The translations under genes and the position numbers were made by a program. Positions 15,601 to 27,600 of a stretch of DNA of 64,000 nt are shown one piece after another. The stretch is taken from positions 20,815,994 to 20,879,993 of the forward strand of contig JACSVZ010000002.1 in NCBI GenBank assembly GCA_014706295.1, in the 5' to 3' direction. How positions within the stretch are numbered: the first letter of the stretch is position 1; every line of letters begins with the position of its first letter. The DNA comes from Lycocorax pyrrhopterus obiensis (taxonomy: Eukaryota; Chordata; Aves; Passeriformes; Paradisaeidae). The notes below the pieces were generated by a model, which was not told where the DNA came from, ran no database searches, and was given only the letters and a program-made list of their open reading frames with translations.

Positions 15601-18600
15601 TACTTATTTCCTTTGATTAGGAAAACTTAGAAACAGAAGGACAGTATTTTACAAGGGAGTGAGGCTGAAATGTAGACATATATATCACTTGAAGATATTT
15701 TCAAACTCTAGCTCTAGGCCTCTGCATGAATAGCTTTCTGCTGTTTTTTAAGTCTGCTTTACACCTCCTGTGAGGAATCCCCCATAGAGAATGGGGGTAC
15801 CATTCATCTGGTCAGTTCTCTTCTCACAGAAGTGTCTAGTACTTCAAGCAAGCAAGTTAATGGCTTGTTTTGCCACTTGGAATTTACAAGAGCCTAAATG
15901 TTCCAAACATGATAGATTGTAGGGAATTGGATTGAAAAGAATGTGTGAGCTTTTTGGTATGATTTGTTGTACATTTGTGCCTGAATTCTTGGTAATGCTA
16001 CTTGGGTGATTGTTCCAGATGACCTGGCAATGCATTTACAGAGGTAAACTTCAAATCACCTCACGTAACATCAAGGTCACTTCAGTGTTCTGTGTATTAT
16101 CTAGAAACAAAATAGTGCATTGGGTTGTGTCTTGAATGAACCATAGAGTAAAAAAGTGCCGTTTCCTTATTTCTAGAAATATTTCTTGAAATGCTTTTAA
16201 TATGATTGTTGGTGGGTTTTTTTCTTTCAATTGTCATCATTAGATCGATAATTACTAATTGACAAAAATGAGTACTGAAAAGTGAAGGCAAGTATTTTTT
16301 GGGAAAACATAGCACTAACAAAAAAAAGCAAGGAGAGCAGTATGGATGTGATTAAACTAGCTATTCCCGAGGTATAACACATGATTTACCTCTCCCATTC
16401 CCAACTGTTGCACTGATGTTATTTTATTACAGGTATATAAAACAGCCTTACCTGTAATTAAATTTTCCCTTTTTTTCTTTTTAATGGACATAGTCTTGTG
16501 GATAAAAAATAGGATAAAAGGATAAAAAGGATAAAAAAGGATAAAAAATGGAGCCTATTTACAAAGTACAGAAATTCAGATTAATTTTGTAAATCCAATC
16601 CAAACACAGTGCTTCTGATTATTCTTCTTAAGACATATTCATCACAACTGGGAAAGGATCTTCCTTTTACTGTGCAAATCAGCAAGTATTTGGAGTTCTC
16701 CTTTTAAAATTGAGTTGCAGAATTAACTGCAAAATTTAAAGAAAGAAGAAACTTGCTGGTTTCTTTGGCTTGGTCTTTGTTTTTTAATTTATTCTGACCC
16801 CAAAGGGGTAGCTAGTTTTGACACTACAGGACAACTCATCTTGTGACCCAATGTGTGGTGATAAAGACTCTGTTCTTCCTTGTCTCTTTCTGTTAGAATG
16901 TGGTGGTGAGCTGACAGGTACTTACGGCTCGATAAGCTCTCCAGGATATCCTGGTAACTATCCTGTAAACAGAGATTGTTTCTGGACCATCTCAACCAAT
17001 CCTGGCCTCCTCATCACATTTGCTTTTGGCACACTGAGCCTAGAACACCATGAAAACTGCAGTTATGACTATTTAGAGGTAAACCATGATTGTGAATTAT
17101 GACAACATTTTGTGGATATGTTATTGCAAAACAAGATATTTCAAAACTTTTTTATGTACAGAAGGGCACTGTTTGAAAATCTAATCCTGGGCTGAAATGC
17201 TCCTTTTTATTTACATATTCCAGCCCTCCATGCACAGAGACAATATGACAGAAAGGGAATGAGAACCTGCTTCACTGAAGTCAGTGGAAGTCCTGTGACA
17301 AAAAGGATGGGATTCAGGCCAAATACTTGATGGGAAGCTTTCACTTTCTTACAAAGTTCAGTCTCCAAACTCCTTGTCAAATGTCAACCCACAGAGAATT
17401 CATGAGCCTACGGGAAGCTATTCAGGAAAGGGATCTAAGACTAATAGATTCCTATCATAGCTCACACAGCAGTCCATGACTTGATGTATGAACTTAGGGC
17501 TTTTTGTCAAGTGTGACATAATGTTTAAAGAATTCTCCAATACCTTTTCATGGAAATGAGAAGTCAGTTTGCAATTGCATGTTGTGTGCAATCAAAGAGC
17601 ATGGTTTCAAGAAAACAGTTCAACAGTAGATCTCCTGATACTTTCTTTCGCTTTCACAAAACTCTTGATGACTCCTGGCAGCAGCATCACAGCTGTGCTG
17701 GTGGATCTGTTTCTTGGCTCCTGTGTGTTTGGAGGAAACTTCCTATGAGCTTTCCCTCCACCCACGATCCACGATACCTCTGGGGCCTCCAAGATAACTT
17801 AAGAAGTGTTGGTACTTTTCACAACTGGCACGCGTCTGATAATCCCAAATGTTGATCTATCATTCTGTCTAGATTCGAGATGGTCTTCTTCCACAAGACC
17901 CTGTCCTTGGTAAATACTGCAGCACTGGATCTCCACCCCCACTCCAAACCACTGGTCCATATGCATGGATTCACTTTCACTCTGATGACTTAGTTACTGA
18001 TAAAGGCTTCCATATTCTCTATACAACATCTCCTGGTAAGTAAAATACTCAAGATTAAAGGTTGTTCTGTGACATTCTTGAGATAGAGCCTACAACACAT
18101 GAATGCATGTAATTAACACGTGCTCTTTTATAATATAGTAATTCTTTTTGATTTGCAGACATTGTACAGAGGCAGCCTCAAAAGGAGTTACTGTACTTAT
18201 GAAAATCTCAATTTTTCTTTTTTTTTCTTAATATAGCAGATCCAAGTTGTGGAGGAAATTTCACTGAGAGTGAAGGGATTATCACATCTCCTTTCTGGCC
18301 TAACCCTTATATCAACAGCCAACAATGTATCTACATTATCCAACAGCCAGAGGATGAAAAAGTATTCCTCAACTTCACCCATATTGAGCTGGAGAGTCAT
18401 AGTGGTTGTTCAGCAAATTACATAGAGGTGACTCCCTTAATCAGTTGATATGAAAGTTTGATTGCATGTGTGTTACAAGGGCATGTATAACTTCTGTCCC
18501 AAGGGCCACTGCAGAAATAGGTGTTAATCAAGCAACTAAGTATAAAAATTTATTAGGGTCCAAAACTCACTGGAGCTGAAAGAGCAGGATGGTGCATTTG

Positions 18601-21600
18601 GAGTGAAGCAAAGATAAGAGAATGAGAAAATCTGTCTAGCTTAACACTAATTCTTAATAGTCTGTACATGATTAAGGGGGAGTTTGGACATCCGGTAAGT
18701 GCATGTCAACTGCAAGAAAAATAGAATTAATGCCATAGCCACTATGCAGCATTTTCTGGAGTCATAGTGTTATATGGAAGATCTTGTTCTGACACTAAAA
18801 GGAAATACACCATATAAATATTTATACACACACCATGGAAGTGGTTGAATTACCATTCCTGGAGGTATTTAAATGATGTGTAGAAGTGGCACTTAGGGAC
18901 ATGATTTAGTGTTGGGCTTGGCCAAGCTCGGTTTACAGTTGGACTCTAAGATTTAGAGGTCCTTTCCAACCTTAATGATTCTGCGATTCTATATACACAT
19001 GTAAAGCTGGAAGTTTATTGTTGCCATAACTGAAATCTTACAATCTAATGCAAGAATTGTTATTAGTCTAAATCTAACTGGAAAAGAAAACAAAATAGTA
19101 CAGTTAGAATGTTTCTATATGGAAAATGTAATATTAATGCAGTACTAATGTCAGTACTAACTGAGATCCACTTGAGGTTACTTTTATGTTTGCTTTTACT
19201 CCTATCTCTCTCTTCATTGGTTTGCAACTTCGTGTTACATACAAATTTACAGCTGTAGGGCACCTTGTAAGTACATCAGATACCATGTTTTCATTTTCTT
19301 TGTCATGTTTAAGCCCAGTTTTGCCCAGCTGCCAGTCTGCACCCCCGGAGCTGGCCGCAGGTGAGGTCTGGTGCTGTGCTGTGCAGGCCAGGGAGCAGGG
19401 CAGCCCTGGGCCATGGGCACCTGCCTGGGGATGGGCATGGACTGAGGCAGGGCAGGATGTGCGGCACACGGGGGAGCCTGGCTCGGCAGAACCCATGGCC
19501 AGGAGGGGCAGGACTGTGGGGAGACGGACACTGACTGGGCTGCAGGTTTGCTGGGACAGGGACTGACAGCCCCCATGTGGTCCTGGACAGCGGCAGGGTG
19601 AGGGGCCCAGGGGGAGGCAAGGCTGGCCCCAGTGAGTCGTGGTGGTGCCCTCAGAGCCTTACAAGCTCTTTATGTTGGTGGCCCATGCCCCTTCCCCTAT
19701 CACCCAGCCCCTGTTCTCCTCTGTGTCCTGCCCTGACTCGCCATGTCTCAAGGCCTCTGCTGTCATACTCAGCCTGTATTTCTCTATACTGTCATAAACA
19801 CCTCATCCCACATGGGATGGCTGCTGGGTACTGCTGTCTGTGTAAAATGTGCCTGTGCTGTGCAGAGCTAAACAGAAGGAAAACAAAATGAGTGCAGTCA
19901 GTGGTTGATTTGCGAAGGTGCTGCCGCAGCTGAAGCAGGTGGGAGCCATCCCTGCAGCCCCAGAGCAGGGTCCAGCACTGCCAGCCATGCAGCTCAGTGG
20001 CAGAACAGATTTGGTTTTGTGTTTAATCTCTTCCTGACCAGTGAGGAACAGGCCCCTGTGAGCTCAGTGCTGTTAGTCTATTTTTAAAAGATGTTATTGT
20101 GCTGACATTGTTCCCTTCTCTCCTCCTGTGATTCAAAGACCTGGGTTGGAATGAAGTGTAATTAGTTTCTGAAATGAGAGGGGAAGTGTGTTTAATGAAA
20201 ACAGACAGCTTTTGTTTGTTTGGCCTCCTGCTCCTCTTGCCTAATTGCTGGCAAAACAGCAGCTAAATTCACAGCAGCCAGAGAAACAAAACCATTTCTG
20301 TTGAATGCCATCGGTTTGTATTAGTTCAGCAAGGCATTTACCTCACTGCTTGCTGATCAGTCACAAGCTCTTCAGTTTCCCTGTGCTTCTGCCTTCCTCT
20401 TCTTCCTGCCCTCTTACTCTGTGGCTCAGCCCAGAGCAGAGAAGTGGGACTGACATTTTCTGGCTGGGACAGTCAGTAAAACCAACGTACTGTACTCTGT
20501 TATCAAGGCCTGATTTTTCTCATGTGCTTTTCTAAAATGCTGTTCCACAGGATTTTATATTGAAGTTCATCTAGGGAGATAGTTGTTGAGTGTTTACATC
20601 ACTTTAAAAGTCACTCTCCAACAACTCTTTTGTCACTTTGGAAGGGTGCAGATTATTCCTTTCCCTGGCTATACCAGGAAATCTGTAGACTTTCCACAGC
20701 GACCAGACACAGCTCACAGCACTTGCTCAAGGAGAGATGTTGAGTTTCTTACTAAGGAAGGCATCTGCAACAAGAAAATGGAGACAATAAAACTTATTTG
20801 AGAGGCTGTGACATGGTGATGCAGAGGTAAGATGTTAGCTAAGGCAGCTCCTTTTCCATGCCAGCCTTCTAACTGGCAATAGGAGACATTACGCACATGG
20901 TTTAGAGAACCTGTTATTTTTATCACTACTCACTGGACTTTATAAACCAAAAATGTAAGAAGAGTCAGCTCAAGAAAAATATGTAAACTCCTGTGAATTA
21001 CAGTTCTGGAAGCTTTCACTGTTTTCCGAAGTTTTACTAAATATTTTGATACAAATTCCGATGTCAGCTGCTGTGCTGTAAATCCAGAACAATTCTGTCA
21101 CCTTAAACTCAAATTCCAGGGAAACCGGAAATATCTGTTAGTCAGAAGGCCATCTCACCAGCTTGAGACTGCAAAGCTGGGCAAGCAGGCTCATCAGGGC
21201 AGCCATGAGGGTTCCTTACCTTCTCTCCCAGCCCATGGATGAATACAGCTGAGGAAGAAAGAACTGGTGATGAGAGGGTAGCTGAAAGCTGGATGTCCCT
21301 GTTTTGCCAGTGAATTCACTGGAATGATTTTTTGCACTTGACAGCATATAGATGCATTAAAAAGCAGTTCCACCTACATGAACTACTACCACTTTTACAG
21401 CAAAAAAGAGGTTCTTTGTTTTCAGGAGAATCTTTGGGACAAAAATTGCATTTTTCACTTGGGCAAAGAACAGAGGACCTGTCTTTCGGACCTCAGATTG
21501 TTGTTGCCCACTGGAATGAGACGGACACCTCAGAGATATACCAGGGCTCTGCCTGGATTCCTGGATATAGGTATTCTTACTCATGGACTATGGATTCAGG

Positions 21601-24600
21601 GTCTGAAGTCTTAAGGTACAAATACCTCTTTCCCATCTACTCCCCTTGATAATAAGGATTTATAATCAACTTTAGGGAAAATATGTAAGATGCATTTCTC
21701 CTTCGATTAGAAAATTGATTGAGGTGAGTAGAAAGGCAGTGCAGAAGGTAAAAGCTGGATTCCCTGATATGGCTTCATTGCCATTATCATGCACTGAACC
21801 CTTCAGATAAAGGAATGAAAAGATGTCAGTGTGCTTCTTTACTGCTAGAGTTGCATCTCCTGTTAGTGAGCTGTCTGCCTGCATTGATGTATGGGTGTGA
21901 TGTGCTTGTTCTGGAGAAGTGCCATTGAAAAACCACTGGAAACTTTGTGGCCGGAGCAAGAAAATCAAAAATATCCTTTTTTTCCTAGCAGATTTTAGTG
22001 CTGGCAAAAATTTCACAGCTATCATTGGTGAGCACCCCACCTGTCTCTTTCATACTAAAGGTATCACTTTTGGCAACACAGGCCCAAATAGTGCTAAAAC
22101 TGTGGTTCATAGAGAAGATCTGTTTCATCCTAATGACAGCAGCATGTGTTTGTGTCTTCCGTGCTGATCATCTGATTGTTCCTTTGAGCTCTCATAAGTC
22201 CTGTGCTTGGGCCAATTACTGTGATGTCTCTCTTATAAATATGTAAAACAGTTACTCCTTTTGTTATGTAGTATCTCTTGTGAGATTATAATTTTATCTG
22301 GATATCAGATCCCAACGCTTTTATGATCTAACACTTTTCTTTCTTGTTTTTGATGACTAGGTTCGAGATGGTGACAATGAGATGTCTCCTCTTATTAGAA
22401 AAATCTGTCATAATACACTCATGTCTCCAATCACTTCTAACAGCAATGGTCTCTGGATCAAATTCAAGTCTGATGCTTCTGTGCAAAGAACTAGCTTCAG
22501 GGCTATTTATCAAGTTGGTAAGAGGAACTGGTCACTTGCACAGTGAATTTATCTGTAATTTGGATGCTTTCAGTCATTTCTGTGCTGTATTATTCATAAA
22601 ATAGGTTAAACACAAACTTCAAAAGAAAGAAAAAAATAGAGTCAATTTATTTATTTTAAAAGATGTCTTCAGTAGGTCTGCTGTAGGCACTCCTAGAATG
22701 CTTGGAAACGTGCCCTTCATTGCTTCTGACCATGAGATTAGCTCAGATGGTTAGAGCATGGTGCTAATAACAGCAAGGTTGTGGGTTTGTTCCTCATATG
22801 GGCCATTCATTTAAGAGTTGGACTTGATGATCCTTGTGGGTCCCTTCCAACTCAGAATATTCTGTGATTCTACTAATGACGTATCACTTGCTGCTGACAC
22901 ACTAAAGATGTTATAGTTTCAGTTCTGCCTAAATCTTTTTTCTTTCATTTTGCCTGTCTTTTAGTTATTAACCACTGACAAGCCTGTGTCTTTGAAACAA
23001 ATGAGTCAGATCCATTAGTTTTCATGGGCACAGTTTGGTCTTCTGTATCAGCATGTTTATGCTATACTTACAGTAATTTGTACTTTTAAATATGTTCTTA
23101 ATACTACTTGAATGGTCTGAAGTAGCTGCTGTAATAAGATAGGGGTTTAGGGTTGGGTTTTTTCTAATTTCATAGTGTTATTTGATACACATCATACATC
23201 ATCATTATGATACATTCCTTGAAGTCATTCATCACAAGTACTGATTCTTGGTGTCTCTTGGCAGCCTGTGGAGGTTCCTTGTCTGGAGCAGGCACAATAC
23301 ATTCACCTTATCACCCCAGGATGTCCCCTCACCCAAAGACCTGTGAGTGGATCATCTCCCAGCCAGATACCAAAGTGGTGATTCTTAACTTTATCGACTT
23401 TGACATTCGAAATACAACCACTTGTGATTCGGACTACATTGAGGTAAGGAATAAGACACATATACTATGAACAGTAGATACGGATCTGCAAGTTCCTTCT
23501 CATACTCATCTTCACCAAAGTAGAAGCTCTTGACAGGCGAGCACTACTTCCAGCAGTCACAAAAGCTTTTCCAGGTTCAAAATGGGATCCCAAAGCTTTT
23601 CTTGGTTCTCCAAAGATGGTATGACTGTTTTGATAATCAGAGACAAGTATCAGGTGTCTTTAAACAGATAGGCCTGGTTTGGGAGGTTTATGTGCCACTT
23701 ACTGCTGAGGGTGCAAGATCCCATCTTTTCTCCATCTGACATGCTTTGTGTGGGACAGTGCTTCTCTGATAGGCATAAGATTGTATTTTATGTGCCTGTA
23801 GGAGAAACCACACTGAAGAAAGGGTAGGGTTGACTTACTAAGGATCTCTTTTATATAGTTCTTAGGAATTACTTTATGCTTAATACTTGAATGTAATAAA
23901 AATTTCTATAGTATATTTTGAATACACTGTTCTTCAGGTCAGAGATGGCAACAATGGAGACTCTCCTGTTTTGGAGAAATACTGTGGTACAGCTGTACCC
24001 TCTAGAGTGCAATCCACAGGGAACAATCTCTATATCAAATTCAGAGCTTCCTCACTTACCAACCTCGGCTTCAGAGCTCAGTACTGGCCGTTAGATACAG
24101 GTAAGGATTGTTTTGCTGTTTTCTGTGTAGAGTTCTGGGACTTTCCACATTTTCCCGCAAACTGAAAACAATTGGCAATCAAGTTTTATGATGGTGTAAT
24201 GGGAGATAAACTCTGAATCAGTTACAGTGTAGTATGCATCAAGGAATAAAGACTATGAAATTTCAGAAAGAAAAGTAACCAATTGTATAAGTGTTTAACT
24301 CTCTTTTTATAAGGATATCACCTAACCTAATGTTTTAAATCTCTGCAGTATGTGGAGAGATTCTCACTGGACCATCAGGAACCATTACAAGTCCTGGTTA
24401 TCCACATGTCTACCCACACGGGATTAACTGTACCTGGATTATCAACGTTCAACCCGGCTACCTTATCCGCCTGACATTCACTTCATTTAACTTGGCGTTT
24501 GATTATGGATGCAGGAAAGATTATCTTGAAATATATGACAACAGCACTGTGCAAAAATTGGGAAGGTGAATATGTCCATTAGCCTACAGACCTGAATTAC

Positions 24601-27600
24601 TGTGGAGTGAGCACTGTTCTGTAGGTCTTGACATTCAATTTGCTTCCTTAAGTTTTGTGTATAGATTATTTTCTCTTCATCACAGAAACAATAGCAGCAA
24701 TTTCTCTTCTAGGAGAGCAAAAGCAGCTTGCTTTCCTTAAACATGGAACGAGAAGCACATTTAATAAATAATATACTGGGAGAAACTAAGTTGTGTCAAA
24801 AGGATAGCCCTTTTAAAGACAGGTTTCAATAGCTGGCTTTGTCCTTCTTCATAAACATTTTGATTTATGGAAAATAAATTGAAAAGCATTGATACATCTC
24901 TGCCCAGAAAAGACATGATTTTAAAGACTTGCTGAAGTGAAAGAAAGATTACTTTAAAGGCTGTACATTTGGATCTCTGCAAAAACTAGACCGCAACCTC
25001 CATTTTATGGGATTTAGTTTTCACTTTCTCCTGATACATGATTTTATCTTAGGGAAGAATATTTTCTTTTATTCCACTTCTCCAGTTGGTGTATACACAG
25101 GGTTTGCTTGCTAGAATTCAAGAACATTTGAATTGCTTGGGAACAGTATCCAGCTGCAGTGATAGACTGTAAACTATTTGGCTGACATGGCAGCATTTTG
25201 GAAAATAAGGAGCAAATGACTCTCATAATGGAGAGCATTTTGCAATCTTAGTGTTTGGCCAGCCACTCTGACTCCTACAAAAGAACAGAGTATGTTGTAG
25301 GTACAGCATAGCATAAATTCAGTAGGAATTTGACAACTTGATGAAAGTCAGAGTTTCTTCTCTTATTTTGCCACATGTTAGATTTGTACCCTTGTACATG
25401 CAGTGTGCTATTTAGTCCCCTGATACAGGGTATACACTTGGGATCTGTATCATCCAAAGGAGAGAATTGTGTATGTGTAGCTATTCAAACTTCCTGAGAA
25501 AGCTGGATTCTCCTCCAGTGATGCAGATGCTTTATAAAGTACTGCCATTCAATCTGGGGTATCTTTTTGCTGCAGGTACTGTGGAAGATCAATTCCGCCA
25601 TCTCTCACTAGTGGTAGCAATATGATGACGTTGTCCCTCACGACAGATCACAGCGTTGCATCTGAGGGCTTCTCAGCTAATTATATCTCCCTGAATGCAT
25701 CCAAAGGTAATATGTCAGTCTGTTCATTATGCAAATGAAATGTTTTCAGCTGTCACTGTAAATAACCACTACAAGAAACAGAAACATTATTTTCTGTGTT
25801 GCCAGAAGATTTCCTGGTGCCTCTTCTACACCTTCTTATTCATTCTGCTTAATTCAAAAGCTTTTTACTCCCTAGGAAAGCGGAAAGCAATTTCTGTAAG
25901 CAGCATTGTTGCTTTCTTTAAGAAGTCAGTAGGAGCTGACATGGCAGAACTGCATGAATTATTTAGGAAAAGTATTTTCTGAGTTTTCTTTGTCTATTCT
26001 GAGCTGAGTATGTGTGATTTAGCAAACTTAGTGATCATGGACACTCACTTGAATGGGAGACTCTCGGGTGCCATAAAAAATTAATTCAGTCCCTGTAAGG
26101 TTCAATATTGATGGTGGGTAGAGAAAGGTCAATTAGGATGAAATTTGATAAAGCAGCAAAATAACCTGAACGCACAAGCGATTTTTTCATTACAACAGAG
26201 TGCAACATTTCTGTCTCCACCAGAGTTCAAGGCTTCTGTTACGCATCAAATCCCTTGTTTAAGTATTTTCTAAAGGGCCAAGACTTACATCAGTGAGGTA
26301 AAGGAAGAATGACTGCTCATTCTCTCCGTTCTCTTCTCTTTTGGACGTGAGGGGGATTTTTTTTGCTGAAAAAGTGGTTAAGCATTGGAATGGCCTGCCC
26401 AGGGAGGTGGTGGAGTCACCATCCCTGGATGTGTTCAAGAAACGACTAGACATGGCGCTTAGTGCTCTGGAAGGTAGAGGTACAGGGTCTGCCTAGCAGA
26501 ACTAAACCACAGAAGAGGCAGAGTCAGAAGGGAAAAAAAAGTAAAAATGAGAATGCATTTGTAGCTAGGATGTTTGTTATCCATCATTAACCAGTTTCTA
26601 TTTGGTTTCTGTGTGTCAGTGCAGACTACAAAGGATTTATTGGATGAATACCAGAAATTCATAGTACTCATCTATGCAGCCATAAACTACCAATGGCTGT
26701 TCATTGTTTGCTCTTAGTTTCTTTATTTTTTCTAATTCCTGAATTTATTCAACCTGTTTAAAAGCAGCAAAATTTCCAATTCCTAACTGATTTCTTGGTG
26801 ACATCTTGGGAAAATTGTCTATTATTTCGTCTCTCAAGCATGTGTATAGGCAAGACCAATACAGATTTTGCTACTGTGGTTTTATTCACTACCGGACAAC
26901 TTACAAATCCAAATAAACCATTTTCTCAGCTGCCTTCATTTATATTTGAGTTATCTAACATGGAAACCGAAAAGCCAGTGCAAACAATTAAGATTTAATG
27001 AGAACTATTTCAAGAAGGAAATTTCTATTTCTTAGAAAGTAATAGGCAAAAAACCAAGTTCTACTTTTAAAAATCTTTCCAAGAAAATTCTGTCGTTTGG
27101 AATCTGAATTATTAATAGTGAGAAACTGTGAAATTATCATCCGTATAAAGTCTTTTTTTATCCTTTGTTTGCAACTGCAAACTAAACCTTCTCCTTTTTA
27201 ATGTGATATTTTTTCCTTTTAATTCACCTCAGATTACTATTTTGTGGGTGGATTGATTCTTTCCTAAATATTCTTATAGCTACTTTTCTCAAAGTCCATC
27301 AAGATCAAAGTATTCTTTATTCAACATTAATCTATATTTCTGTCTCTGTTGTAACCATACCTGTTTCTGTGGTTCTGTTAGTCATTTCAGTGTTGTCCTG
27401 CCTCCTCTCTTCAGTATTCCCCTCCTTTACCACCACCATGGTGATTGGCTTTTCTCATCTTTCATCCAAAGCACTGCAATAGGTGTCATGTGGAGTTCAA
27501 ACTGCATCAATGCTGTCCCTGGAATGTTTTCAAACTATGCCTTAAAAATGCAGATCTGCTGTCTCTTCAATGCTTTTAACAATTATATCACGTTTATATG

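Larger units (their letters stand above)
18428..22360 (+). other. CUBN: Intron 13 (3.93 kb)
   Basis: Contains a CR1 3' fragment (about 18832-18993) and a markedly GC-rich patch (about 19335-19760) in AT-rich surroundings. No exon recognised. Confidence 0.85.

Noticed and set aside
22734..22872. A tRNA-Ile gene
   Set aside because: The cloverleaf head is followed by a CR1 tail and the same composite occurs three times with mutated box sequences, so it is a SINE.
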